Notes: generated by a model from the sequence alone, not told the origin. Counted from the first letter of the stretch, positions 10,441 to 21,497 are shown. The stretch is 64,000 nt of DNA from Mytilus californianus (GCF_021869535.1 NW_026262690.1:89139995-89203994), one strand, 5' to 3'. Translations and numbers: made by a program.

Positions 10441-12003
10441 TAACAGTTTCCCTGGTTTGAGGAATTTGTTGTGGACACTTTACTTCTTGTTTGATTATTT
10501 GGTTGGTTAAAACCTTGGTTGTTATAATATTGACCACTTTTCATTTGCTGAATAAATTGATTGTTGTCAGTCATGCGTTTTTGACAATCTCTTTTAAAAT
10601 GTCCTGGTTCCCCACAATAATAGCATGTCCCTTTTCCTGAATTTCCCCCTTTAAAATGAGTTTTCGGTGCACTATAATTGGTATGAATATCACTGACCTC
10701 TGCAAGTTTCCTTAAATTTGGTTTTCTATGGCTTGAATGAAAAGCTTCATATTTCAGAGCCAAATTAAGGGCATCATCAAAAGCATCAATATTTGATTGG
10801 GTAAGAGCCCAAGCAAGGTCAAAACCATTCAATACTTCTCTAAAGCTTCGGTAAGCAGCAAGACTATCTAAAACCTCTGGGTGTGCTTTTGGGTAATCCA
10901 AACGGACAAGTCTTTTAATATCCTGCGCAAGTTCAGGCAAACTTTCCCCCTTTTCCTAATTCTTTTATCAATTTGAGTTTTGTACAGTTCAGTCTGGTTA
11001 TCTGGTTATCTGGTGCAAACCTTCTAGTTAAAGTATTTACTATAAGATGGTGGACAATTAGTATTTATATCAACAATTGCTGCAAGTGCATCATTTTGCA
11101 TGCAAGAAATTAATTAAAAAGCTTTAATTTCACTAGACCAGCCATTTAATTGTGCAACAATCTCAAAGTGCACCACATAATCTGACCAGTTTGATTTCCC
11201 GTCATAATTGTTGGGTTTGATGTAGCCAACATTCCCTGAATTATGGTTATTAAAACTAATACTTGGGCTAGATGCAACATTTATTGGTTTGTCAATCTGC
11301 GGACACGTAACAGGTACTGGTTTAATAAACATGCCTGTATTTGGTGTGGTCTTAGTATTTTCAATAGGTATGGAGGCACTAGGAACATGACCTGATGTAA
11401 GGTTTTCAGGGTTTTGTAGGTTTTGGTTGTTTGATTTATTTTGGTTATTTATTTCATGCACACTAGGACCAGAACTAGCAAGATGTGTGGTATCGACATT
11501 TGAACTTGGAGATGGTTAATCATTAAAACTGGCTTTCAAAGGGGAAAGCTTATCTAAAATATTATCAGCTTGCTTTTCCATTGCTGTAGTGAGTTTCCCC
11601 ATTTCACCATGAAGGTTCACAAAATTATTTTCTAATTTTGTGTTGATTTCAACAGATTGGTTCTTTAATTTTGTGTCAAATTCTTTTGACATGTCACTTA
11701 ATCTGGTGTTAAATTTTGATGACAGGTTTTCAATTTTTCTATTGGTATATTCACTATAATTATCAAATTGGTTTTTGAATATTTTGTTCTCTTCGGCTTG
11801 GTCATTAATCCCTTGTGTAAATGGCTAACAATACCAGTAAGTACATCAAATTTGGTTTCAATAGTATGATAATCAGGTGGTTGCACGGCAGATGGTGATA
11901 ATATTTCAGGAGAGGTCATAATTGTATGGGAACTTTAACCGCTTAAAATTGGTGATTCTCTTGCACTTGAAGCTTCAGATCCAAATGCACTATTTTCACT
12001 CAT
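10440..12003 (-). pseudogene. Ty3-like Gag, broken
   Basis: On the minus strand the probable Gag start is the ATG at 12003 (MSENSAFGSEASSARESP), followed by an in-frame TAA, then PDYHTIETKFDVLTG. After frameshifts the 11461-11114 frame is Asn/Gln/Pro-rich and ends in YDGKSNWSDYVVHFEIVAQ, which resembles the start of a capsid region. The 10940-10440 frame continues the capsid (RLVRLDYPKAHPEVLDSLA ... FDDALNLALKYEAF) and contains a nucleocapsid zinc knuckle CYYCGEPGHFKRDC (C-x2-C-x4-H-x4-C), then a Gln/Asn-rich tail. Gag would form the particle and bind the RNA genome. At least three breaks make it non-functional. Confidence 0.78.
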
Positions 12004-12103
12004 TTTATGTCAGTAGAGTTAATAAAATTTAAATTTTTACTTAATTTTATGTTTCACTGTATGTCAAGGAAAAAAAACTGGGTTTATAAATCGAATTCCA
12101 GCG

Positions 12104-12400
12104 CCGGTGACCAAATGTAACGTCTCTGGTATAGCATTACGAAGCTTAATATTTTGTGTGTATGTGTATATTTATTTATTTTTCATGAGATAAAATCAAC
12201 CTTGGTAGCAGGCCTTTCAATAACTTTCACTGGTAATTGTGAAAATGCAATGATAACTTGCAAAACTTGGTAGCTGGACTGAGCAGTCTAAGACACTGGT
12301 TTCTTATTCTTAATAAGATAAAATATAACAAAAACAGCTATAAGTTTAAGAATGACTATTTAATCAGTCATAATTCAATATATATATATATATATATATG
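12104..12400 (-). repeat. Primer site and LTR end of the Ty3-like element
   Basis: On the minus strand 'acgttaca' (ending at 12116) is followed by 'tttggtcaccggcgctgg', i.e. a CA-ending LTR and a TGG-starting primer-binding site. The LTR extends rightwards in plus coordinates for an unknown distance and includes an (AT)n run at about 12379-12400. The tRNA primer was not identified. Confidence 0.5.
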
Positions 12401-13917
12401 TATAAATAAATAACCCCAGAGCGAAAACAGTACAGAGACCCCCCTTGGACGTTATTCGTCTTGGGTAAACATGGGAAAAGTTGTAGTATTATAGTAAATA
12501 ATCTAGGTCACTTGGTCTGGTCATAAATATATATATAAACTCGGGGTAAACATTAACCTGGTAATGGTTTGAAGATGATGGTTCACAGGTGGTTTGCTCT
12601 GGTTATATGGTATGTGGAACAAAAATGGTCAAGGTTCCTTGCGCTGTGAACTACTCGAATCGTCTGCTACAACCGTTTATATAGTACCGGAAGTCCGCGG
12701 ACACAGAAAGTGTGTCCGTTACAATAGGGATAAGTGTGTCGGGCGAAATAACGTAGTGATTGGTTGTAAAATCACATATACATAATACGGGGACTTGGAA
12801 ACTAGGGCGTCTCTATCAATTCTGATTGGTCTTTAAAACCGGAAGTTCCCACGGCAATAATATAGAAAATGGCGCAAATACAAATAGGAATATACAACTG
12901 TCGAGGGAAAAGGGAGATATGTGCTTATCAAGAATAACCCTTAATGGAAACGTACCCTGGTTACAATATAGACTCTTAACGTAAATCGATAAAACAGGTG
13001 AGTAAACGGGACAAGTGATATACAGGTCAAACTAAAGCTGGGAACATGTCAAGGTACCCCATGGTCAAACAGTGAGAACGAACCCTGTCCTAACTATATT
13101 TCCCAAAAACAATATAACACATACAATACAATATAATACGGCCGCGATACCTGAAATATAAAGTGTTCATCTCCATAGTCCTTTCGTTCATAATATAAAC
13201 AACAGTGCAGCTCAGAGTAGCGGAACACGAAAATGAAAGTGAAAGTAGAAATGAACTCTCTGAGCAACACGAAGAAAAGAAAGAAACATGATACATATAA
13301 ACCTATCATCCTTATATCCTACCCTTAGGCATAACAATATATTATATAAAAGGATGGGGTTCTGGATGTCTCAGATTAAGCCAGTCAAGGTCGTTAAAAA
13401 CTCTCATAAGACCCTCATAAGTATGTCTCAGATGCTCACCGCTACTACGAAAGGATCGAGTGCTCCCCTCCCCCGAGGACATGGCAGAATCTCCCGATTG
13501 ACATTAATTATTATTGCCTAACCATTTAAGCCTGCAATTTGCAGTCTTGAATTTTAAGTAATCAGAATTATAATCCGGCTGTCGTATTAAGGCACTGAAG
13601 TGCTAGTCCGAGATAACTCTGACTTCCAACGGCTGTTTTGCAAGACAAGCTGGGCCCACGGCAGTAGAAAACGGATTTTTTTTGTTTTATTTTTGCATTA
13701 CACAAAATTATGCTATGGAAGTTATCATCGTGAACGAAATACAAGAAAATAAACAAAGTATTCCCGTTTTTAGCTTCACATTCAAGAGTCTTTTTTTTTT
13801 ATATTATTTCAAAAACGGTTTTAGGATCTTTTACAGGTGAACTCAAAATTCGTGATGATATAACCATTGAAGTACATGTATAGAAATTTGGCAAAAAGTA
13901 TCAAACAGAACTTGTAG
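12401..13917. other. Probable LTR remainder and unassigned sequence
   Basis: Slightly richer in CpG than its surroundings from 12420 to 13520, with short open frames of no recognised family (12594-12785 on +, 13090-13309 on -). It may be the rest of a long LTR. A pyrimidine run 'ctcccctcccccgag' at about 13470 could be a purine-tract remnant on the minus strand. Copy B lacks it. Confidence 0.3.
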
Positions 13918-14040
13918 GATTCCAGCATTCGGATATTTTAAGATGTCTGCACTCCTACAGTTTTGAATGCCAGCATCCCCATATGACGGGATGCCAGCAT
14001 TCCAATATAATGGAATTCCAGCATCCAAAAAACAGAAAAT
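13918..14040. repeat. Palindromic minisatellite, second array
   Basis: About five units around 'gatgccagcatcc', the same ggatgc/gcatcc inverted arms as at 7146-7460, with spacers of variable length. Further stray units occur to about 14210. Confidence 0.75.
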
Positions 14041-14929
14041 ACCAAATCCTTTATTGGTATAGAATATACAGTAGCAGCATATAGCTTGAAAATATTAAAA
14101 AAAAAAATAAAATAAGCAAAACTAGCATCCCAATAATAGTTAGATGCTCCAGTACACTATTATTTTAACAACAGCATCTACATCAAATTTTAATGCTGGA
14201 AGCAAATCAAATCAAATAGATAGCATACGTTTTATAAAATGATGCCACATTATACGAAATATGAAAGCAATTAAAAAATTGAGAACATACTTTGACAAAT
14301 TATTCAAAATATATTATACTATTTCCTAGTTATTTCACGGAAAGTATGAAACAAACTGTATATGATAATTTGAAATTTTAGTATTTTTTGTATAATTAAA
14401 GCTGTTATGAATAATAAGTTGTGTATGAGTATGACTAATTGAAGGTATTACATTTATAAAACAAATTATTGTTAAATATATTTAGTATACCATAATAACT
14501 TATCAAAGGACACTGAATACAATATAACTTTATCGGCAATTTGTACATTTTCCCTTTGATCTTGTTGCCTTATATTTTCATGAACAGGACTTGATATTAG
14601 AAAATATAAGGCAATGACGTCATATATCAGCACAGCAACGTCACATGTTCGTGTCCATCCGCGTTAAGTTATCAATAAAAATGCATGCATACAACCGAAC
14701 AAAAATCACGTTTTTTACGTGTAAAAATTGTTTTAATAACCTTTATTTGATTTTCATCCAAAAAACAAACACTGAATACAAATTGCCGATAAAAAGAATA
14801 TTGGTTTTTTATTGTTTGATACCGATTTACCAGCTCGAATATCAGCTCGTTTGATATTCTTGCTGATAAAGTGAGTATCAAAAATGAAAATGCCATTATT
14901 CTATGTGTTACAAAACCGGTAAAAAAAGT

Positions 14930-15105
14930 AGTCTGTTTGAATAGTTTTACACTAGTCATTTTTGGGGCCCTTTATAGCTTGCTGTTCGGTGTGAGTCAAG
15001 GCTCCGCGTTGAAGGCCGTACTTGAACTATAATGGTTTACTTTTACAAATTGTTACTTTGATGGTGAGTTGTCTCATTGGCACTCATACTACTTCTTCTT
15101 ACATT
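14930..15105 (+). repeat. R2 fragment inserted in copy A
   Basis: Carries 'ggggccctttatagcttgct', 'gaaggccgtacttgaacta' and 'gttgtctcattggcactcat', one end of R2. Copy B is uninterrupted here (34511-34545). The other half of the repeat is missing, so the insertion was truncated. Confidence 0.8.
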
Positions 15106-15849
15106 TATTGAAGTTATTATATTGTTATGTAGATGAGCGATGATGTAAATGATCAGAAAATACTAGTCTTGAACATACAAAAAGTTTATTAACCATCACA
15201 TTATTCTTACTACAAGCAATATTATTTAATAAAAATGTTTGATATATGTTGCGGTACTAATTTGCAGTATAAATATTGAGAATCATTTAAAATTTTCAAA
15301 AATATTTTGTACTTCCTATAAAAGTCAACGTATTTTAAAAATTCTTGATAATTGTAAAATGTAACAATATATATATATGCATGCTGACTAGTTTCGTGTT
15401 TATCACAATGCTGCCTGCTTGAGGAATTACAAATGGGCACATTTTGGAATATTCTATACTGTCAACTAATGAACCTCCTTTAAAACTATTGGTAATTCAT
15501 TCCACAGTCAACATCTCCAATTAACATGGCCTATTACTTGAAAAGAGTGTATTTAAAATTTGTATATACTTTTGGTTTGTGAATAAATATTTTATGAAAT
15601 TATAAGGCTTTCCTATATTGTATCATTTCTTGCAAGATTAATAGAGAGAATGGAACTTATTTATTATGTTTATTGCATATACAGTTTCAAAATAAAGATT
15701 GATATATTCATTTAATTAGTTTTTAGTACTTATTCTGCTTAGGCCTTACTCATGATTCTTTAGAAATGCACATTGATAAGATATTATACTTGTCTGTAAA
15801 GCTTTCTTAATCCAGTTAACACCAAAGGAAAAATACAAAAACACTAGAA

Positions 15850-16810
15850 AATACCCGCGAAATATACTTTGGTTCATAATTTAAAAATATATAGTTTTGG
15901 TGTAAGGCAATATTAAGATCTTAAATCTTTTTGAAGCGTGTAACAGACGAAATACCACCACTTCGTGCTCAGAACCACCCCCATATATGAGTGGGCTGAA
16001 AATTTTATGCATTAATATATGAATGGGGGCGGGGGTCACATTCCAGCCGCACTTCTGTACCAAATTTTTAACCGAAAACCGAAGTAATCCCTCCACCCTT
16101 CAGGGTATACTTTATGCTGAGCAGACCATAATACTTGCAGACAAAGCAGAAATGATGACGGCACGTAAATTTTTGCTAATTTACCAAAAAAAATTTCGCA
16201 ACATGCTCCGTTTCGCAGAACAATATTTTTTGCACCCCCCTCCCCTAACAATAAATCCTGGATCCGCACCTAATTTCCGGTGTTTCCGTGCTCAGAAACA
16301 CCCCCATATATGAGTGGGCTGAAAATTTTATGCATTAATATATGAATGGGGGCGGGTCACATTCCAGCCGCACTTCGGTACCCATTTTTAACCGAAAGCT
16401 GAATAATTCCCCCACCCTTTTCATGTTGAATTGATGCGGTTCCCCGGAAGGAAAAGCTCTTGACGTGTAAAAATCTGTTGTTTAATTGCTGAGAGCGTCA
16501 AGGGAATATGTATCACAAAGAGTTTCAGTGTAAGGTCAATATTTACCGTACCTGCTACGAAATAAAATTTAATTTCGCCGGGCAGACGTGCAATGACGGA
16601 AATGATGACGGCACGTTAATTTCAGAGCCGAACGTCGTGAAGGACGGTCGATCCGAACTGGCTTTTTTCCGATTTTAACCCCCAAATGATCTTGAAATGA
16701 ACACATAATAAACTACGCTGGTCATTACCACTTTGTGGTATAAAACAATATTCGTGGATTTTATGTGAAAGAAGAAAACGCGACACCCAATTTCAACTCT
16801 ATTCATTTAG
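15850..16810. repeat. Unassigned insertion with internal direct repeats
   Basis: Present in copy A only. A block of about 135 bp (15966-16104) recurs at 16288-16424, including 'cacccccatatatgagtggg' and 'tcacattccagccgcact'. A second shared block, 'gaaatgatgacggcacgt', is at 16149-16166 and 16599-16616. The repeats look like a degraded tandem unit of about 320-450 bp. The open frames over it (15881-16313, both strands) follow the repeat and are not credible genes. Confidence 0.6.
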
Positions 16811-17202
16811 TAATATAGATATAACATAAAAAATGACAAAACTTCAGGTAAAAATGATAGTTTTTCACAAACGTTTTTAGGTATGAAGCATTTACTGGTT
16901 TTATCAAGTCATTCAAATTATATTTTTGATGCATCTTGGACAAAGTGTCTGCATGAAAATGAAGAGAGACATATAGTGACCATTACAACGTCCATAACCA
17001 GAAAAAAAATAAAAAATATGTGAAAACCTATATCAAAATACACACTTAAAGGTGGAAAAGCAATTTATATAGACAATCAATATATGGCTTGTTTTAATGT
17101 TCTTGACTGAAAGAATTGTTATATTTTCAGAAGTTGGATTTTTATTGGATTATTACTTGCTAAAAAAAAAAGAGAATGATCCTTGTATACAGGTTGAAAA
17201 CA

Positions 17203-17350
17203 TCCAAATACATTGGATGCCAGCATCCACATAGATCGGATGCCAGCATCCACATAGATCGGATGCCAGCATTCAAATACATTGAATGTCAAAATCCAAA
17301 ATTGGATGCCAGCATCTAATGACATAGTTTGACCCAGCATCCAATTGCTT
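17203..17350. repeat. Palindromic minisatellite, third array
   Basis: Units of 23-24 bp built on 'ggatgccagcatccacatag', matched in copy B at 35869-35960. The LTR element at 17394 inserted just beside this array. Confidence 0.8.
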
Positions 17351-17393
17351 GAAATGCAAAGATTCATATAGCCGGAATTCCAAATTAAGGTAC

Positions 17394-17818
17394 TGTAATG
17401 GTGGTTGGTTTTACTTAATAATTTATTCATATTAAACCCACTTTGTAATATATATAGCTTCTAAACTGTCGTACTGGCTGTAGTTGGCTATGAGGTTACC
17501 GGGCCTACCGGTCTTCTTCTGGTAGGACCGGCCCGTGCCGTTCTGATGTCTTATCACGTCAGACTAGGAAGTTTTGCGTGGTTCTGCACTTACTTAGAAA
17601 GACAGAAACTGAACATCACCTTCTTCAGGTTGATATTTTTATCAAAACTACGTTTAAAACCACCATTGTGTCTCATTTCGCCGTTCTTAAATATTTACAG
17701 CATTATTATTCATTGTAAATTGTGCTTAAATTATCTGGCTGATAATAAATCTATATTATAAGTAACTTATTCTGTTTTCTAATATTCCGTGATCTCGGGG
17801 AAACTCATTCCCGTTACA
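17394..17818 (+). repeat. 5' LTR
   Basis: 425 bp, TG...CA ends. Contains a TATA-like run 'tatatata' at 17449-17456, a GC-rich inverted repeat ('cctacc ... ggtagg', about 17504-17526) and an AATAAA signal at 17744-17749 near the 3' end, which together fit a promoter, a structured R region and polyadenylation. Confidence 0.93.
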
Positions 17819-17819
17819 T

Positions 17820-17837
17820 TGGGGGCTCGTCCGGGAA
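17820..17837 (+). promoter_or_regulatory. tRNA-Pro-type primer-binding site
   Basis: 'tgggggctcgtccggga' starts two bases after the LTR. This is the classical proline-tRNA primer site of many retroviruses and Ty3-like elements (established knowledge), complementary to the tRNA 3' end including CCA. Confidence 0.9.
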
Positions 17838-17905
17838 ATGAGATTAATACAGTCCGCCCTAGAGAAATGCAAAAGGACAAACACGGACAACAAAGGGTTT
17901 ATTGA

Positions 17906-18853
17906 CCTTGGATTTTTATATACAAAAACAGATTGGTGATACCTAATTCTTCTGGATCACAAGGGAGATGTGATTCATCTAACACAAATTCGGCCAAGCA
18001 GTTAGTGCCTTCACCTTCAGAAAAGGCTGCTCATGAGTCACTTTCACCTTCAGTCAGGTCTACCAAGCAGTTATCGTCCGGTGTGAAGTCTACCAAGCAG
18101 TTATCGTCCGTTGTGAAGTCTACCAAGCAGTTATCGTCCGTTGTGAGTTCTACCAAGCAGTTATTCTCTTCCGTTGTGAACTCTGCCCAGCAGTCAGGTT
18201 CTTCTGATGTGATTTCTAACCAGCAGTCAGCTTCTTCTGTGAATCCTGCTAAGCAGCTAGGCTCTAATTCCGTAGGTTCAGTCCGGCTAGTATCATCACC
18301 CACTCCGTCTATCTCACTTATTTCATCTGTATTAGCAGCTACATGTAACCCTACTAAGGAGGATGATGGACCAGAGTTTACATTATCAGTTCCTAGCAAA
18401 TTCCCTACCAGTTCTTCTAAGATTTCTCTGTCAGAATATCATAAAAGATCACATACTACTTTTACAGCTACTACTTCTACAGATACTACTTCTACAGCTA
18501 CTACTTCTATAGTTAGGAATTATAATACCTCCTTTGGGTATTCTGCTACCGCTTTTACAGACAATTCCAGCCAGACGTCCTGCCTTGATTACTCTCCGAT
18601 TCAGCTGCCGACCATCCCAGAGAGTGAGACTGAGTTATCGTTATACCTACTGTTCTTATCCAATAGCATGGACTCTCTAGGAAGGACGAGGCAGGTCGCG
18701 AAGGAAAGGTTAGAGACCCTCAGAAAAGAGGGTTCCAAACTAGAACCTGAACGTAAGAAAAGGAGAGAAGTCGAAGTTGAAAATCGAAGACTACGTACAG
18801 AACTTGCGGACTTGAAATGGAAGGACCAGCTGTTCAGAAATATGGAACCTTAA
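17906..18853 (+). CDS. Ser/Thr-rich coiled-coil protein of LTR element
   Basis: The frame opens at 17906 after a TGA; there is no early ATG (TTG 17933 is the first alternative start and the first ATG is far inside, in NSMDSLG), so the original start is lost or translation is unusual. About 306 residues from 17933. Residues 35-110 are degenerate repeats of about 10 residues, STKQLSSVVK type, encoded by 30-bp direct repeats. The middle is Ser/Thr-rich (SPTPSISLISSVLAATC, TSSKISLSEYHKRS). The last 70 residues are charged and heptad-like (RQVAKERLETLRKEGSK ... VENRRLRTELADLKW), a predicted coiled coil. The same order of parts recurs in the minus-strand element at 54205-55347. There is no zinc knuckle, protease or RT motif. 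Position after the primer site suggests a Gag-like or RNA-packaging role, but that is inference. Confidence 0.6.
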   Translation, partial: PWIFIYKNRLVIPNSSGSQGRCDSSNTNSAKQLVPSPSEKAAHESLSPSVRSTKQLSSGVKSTKQLSSVVKSTKQLSSVVSSTKQLFSSVVNSAQQSGSSDVISNQQSASSVNPAKQLGSNSVGSVRLVSSPTPSISLISSVLAATCNPTKEDDGPEFTLSVPSKFPTSSSKISLSEYHKRSHTTFTATTSTDTTSTATTSIVRNYNTSFGYSATAFTDNSSQTSCLDYSPIQLPTIPESETELSLYLLFLSNSMDSLGRTRQVAKERLETLRKEGSKLEPERKKRREVEVENRRLRTELADLKWKDQLFRNMEP

Positions 18854-19197
18854 TTCTTTTTTTCTAGTGGAACTATAATTCATCATATATGACTGATTGT
18901 GAAACTTGTGAAAATGATTTTTGTGTGTTCATTATTTATATATTTATTAGGCATATTGGTTGAAAAAGTTAATTGACTGTATTTTGTTAAACTTGAAGTT
19001 GAAATACGTGACATAAAATTTCTAATTATTCAAAACTGATTCAAGAAATTTAGAAATCCAGGCTAATAATTTTGGAAATGAAGTTTTCGTTGATATTAAG
19101 TGCTAAAGTTAAAACATAATTAAGGACTTGGTTAGTTTACTTGCATGCTTTTATATTGTTGTATGTATTTTGTTCTATTGAATATTTTATCGTTAGA
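18854..19197 (+). other. AT-rich 3' internal region of LTR element
   Basis: Non-coding spacer between the ORF and the purine tract. The corresponding region of the second element (53750-54200) is also AT-rich and non-coding. Confidence 0.6.
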
Positions 19198-19218
19198 CTA
19201 ATGTCGTCCCGACATTAG
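19198..19218 (+). other. Conserved hairpin before purine tract
   Basis: 'ctaatgtcg' (19198-19206), loop 'tcc', 'cgacattag' (19210-19218): a perfect 9-bp stem. The second element keeps ctaatgt/acattag (53725-53731 and 53742-53748) at the same place with a different loop and lower stem. Confidence 0.75.
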
Positions 19219-19221
19219 GTC

Positions 19222-19236
19222 TTAAGAGAGGGGGAG
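19222..19236 (+). promoter_or_regulatory. Polypurine tract
   Basis: 'aagagagggggag' directly abuts the 3' LTR, as required for priming of plus-strand DNA synthesis in LTR elements. Confidence 0.9.
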
Positions 19237-19669
19237 TGTAATGGTGGTTGGTTTTACTTAATAATTTATTCATATTAAACCCACTTTGTAATATATATAG
19301 CTTCTAAACTGTCGTACTGGCCGTAGTTGGCTAAGAGGTTACCGGGCCTACCGGTCTTCTTCTGGTAGGACTGGCCCGTGCCGTTCTGATGCCTTATCAC
19401 GTCAGACTAGGAAATGTTGCGTGGTTCTGCACTTACGAACTTACTAAGAAAGACAGAAACTGAACATCACCTTCTTCAGGTTGATATTTTTATTAATACT
19501 ACGTTTAAAACCACCATTATGTCTCATTTCGCCATTCTTAAATATTTACAGCATTATTATTCATTGTAAATTGTGCTTAAATTATTTGGCTGATATTAAA
19601 TCTATATTATAAGTAACTTATTCTGTTTTCTAATATTCCGTGAACTCGGGGAAACTCATTCTCGTTACA
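19237..19669 (+). repeat. 3' LTR
   Basis: 433 bp, near-identical to the 5' LTR with scattered substitutions and a short extra 'gaacttac' segment near 19437-19444. Confidence 0.93.
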
Positions 19670-20163
19670 GTACTAAACAGTCACATATTTGGGAAATCAG
19701 CATCCAAATTAATCTGATGCATTAGGTACAAAACGAATGGGAGGTCAACATTCATAAACATCCATAGTCACGATGACACCATCTATATCTTTAAGACATC
19801 AACATAAAATTCGAAGGATATGTAAATCTTAGTAAATGTTATTTAGGAATCCTGTAATTAAAATTATGCCGAGTCCAATCAAATTTCACTATTATCATAC
19901 AGCAAATGAAACTATATTCAAATCTTGAGTATTTTCAGTATATTTAAGCATAAAACAACCTTCTTGTTTTACTTTTTTCTACAACAATAGTGAAACCTTA
20001 TTTCATTGAAGTATCCCAAATTTTTTAAAACATTATAAAATGTTTTTTAGAATCTGTGAAAAAGAGGGATTGGTGAAAACTATACACTTAACTTCGATTT
20101 AGCATATGTTATGACCATTGAACAAAGATAAAAGTTTAACACAACATTGACAATTTTTCTATT

Positions 20164-20410
20164 AAGGGAGCTACCATTGGATTTTTATGGGGGGGGGGGG
20201 GGGGGGGGGGGGGGGACCTAGGATGAAATTTGAAAAAAATATGCAGGACAGGATTTTAGAGTGAAAAAAAAGGCAGCATGAGCTAAAAAAAAAGCAGGAC
20301 CGAAAAAAGTGAAAAATAAAAAGGCAGGACAGAGATTACAACTAAAAAAAAAAATGCAGGACAAAATTTTTCATCCTACCCCCCCATAAAAATCAAATGG
20401 CAGCACCCTT
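20164..20410. mobile_element. MITE with poly-G next to its inverted repeats
   Basis: 247 bp with terminal inverted repeats of about 32 bp ('aagggagctaccattggatt' against the complement of 'aaatggcagcaccctt'), flanked by 'att' at 20161-20163 and 20411-20413. The site is empty in copy B near 36445. A run of 27 G at 20189-20215 lies at the inner edge of the left repeat, facing seven C near 20380 on the right. The interior has A-rich runs alternating with 'gcaggac' words. Confidence 0.88.
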
Positions 20411-20739
20411 ATTCCAAATTTTATACAAAATATAAGAAAAACTGGTAAAAGTTCTTTGTTCATCCAATAGTGGCAGAAACAGCATATGAGAATTTAAAAT
20501 TTTAGATGAGTTCCAACTTTGATGAATGCACTTCACAATTTTATGTCATTCCAACACAAAAATAAATGTCAAGTTCACGTGATTGATAATTTTACATTGT
20601 TGACAAGGGTTTGTTGCATGTGTTTTTTTCTGTTTGTTAATCTTGAATACCATACAAATGAAATGGTCAAAAAAGATTTTGTGCTTTTTCAAATGTGACA
20701 GAATGGAAAAAAATTAAAAATTTAAAATAGTGAATGTCT

Positions 20740-20835
20740 TCATCAGTGACGCTCCAATTGAGAAAGTCAAAAAGGCCAAATAAAATAGGAAGTTGAAGAG
20801 CACTGCAGTCGTCAAATTTGATTTATTTTTTTTAA
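20740..20835 (-). repeat. Truncated hammerhead-repeat (R4), 5' part only
   Basis: On the minus strand 'ttcaacttcctattttattt' leads to 'gagcgtcactgatga', i.e. the stem I strand and first core box of the hammerhead at 29523. The second core box GAAA and the cleavage site are absent. Copy B has the same truncation (36749-36815), so it predates the duplication. Confidence 0.7.
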
Positions 20836-21497
20836 TCTTAATAGTGAAAGCTATTGTTGGGATGACGCGGTTGAAGACCGATAAGTTTTTCACCGTCTTT
20901 GGTGATTAACTCGGGTTGTGATTTGATTTCAAACACAGTTGCTTGTGGATTGCATTCACTATTATAACTATTATCGTTTTTGAAGAGGATTCACAAGGTA
21001 CTATCTCAGTACCCTAATATGAATGCCAATTGAGCCAGACTTTTCTGATCTTCTTGTTTTATGATATATGACATCAAAAAAGGTCTAGTGAATTTAAATT
21101 TTAACAAAATAATTAAACAAAGAATTAGTATACGAAAGCATAATATATTCAGTATATTCTATTTCTAATTGACAAGAAGGAGATTTTCAATCAAAATTTA
21201 CTGTCATACTTTGAACAGGTTTATAAATGGTAAAAGAAACAGTTCAATTATAACTAAACCCATCATCAGTCATAATTGAAAGATGGCTGCATTTCTGTTT
21301 TAATATTTCCTGACATTTATAGTTTGTTGTTAATATTTTTACCAATAATGGGTCATCTTCCTGTGGCATTTATGCTTCTCCTTCTTGCAGGGTTCTATTT
21401 TTTAACAATGCTTTGAAAATCCTGCCATTTCTTTTAAACATCTGATACCTCTGCTGACAGAAGATGGATTTGCTGCATTTATCCTATTCATATTCTT

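Larger units (their letters stand above)
7897..13530 (-). mobile_element. Decayed Ty3-like LTR retrotransposon
   Basis: Read on the minus strand, from right to left: LTR end and primer-site region (12104-12116), Gag with CCHC knuckle (12003-10440), retropepsin with LIDTGAS (about 10440-9980), the pol linker (9953-9630), then after an intruding mussel repeat a joined pol-linker/C-terminal ORF (8865-7897). Reverse transcriptase, RNase H and integrase are missing. The right limit is uncertain: sequence to about 13530 is absent from copy B and may include the LTR, but no second LTR is available for comparison. Every part carries stops or frameshifts. Confidence 0.75.
17394..19669 (+). mobile_element. 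Compact non-autonomous LTR retrotransposon
   Basis: Two long terminal repeats (17394-17818 and 19237-19669), both TGTAATGG...GTTACA, flank 1418 bp of internal DNA. The 4-bp duplication 'gtac' lies at 17390-17393 and 19670-19673; copy B keeps the empty site ('aaggtacccttcagtcac' at about 35982-35999). Order: LTR, primer site for a tRNA-Pro-like primer, one ORF without pol motifs, a hairpin, a purine tract, LTR. No protease, RT or integrase is present, so it must borrow enzymes. Low LTR divergence by eye suggests insertion well after the segmental duplication. Confidence 0.95.

Noticed and set aside
18031..18399. 122-codon minus-strand frame rich in DDNCLVDF repeats
   Set aside because: It is the antisense of the decapeptide-repeat part of the LTR-element ORF, with no independent support.
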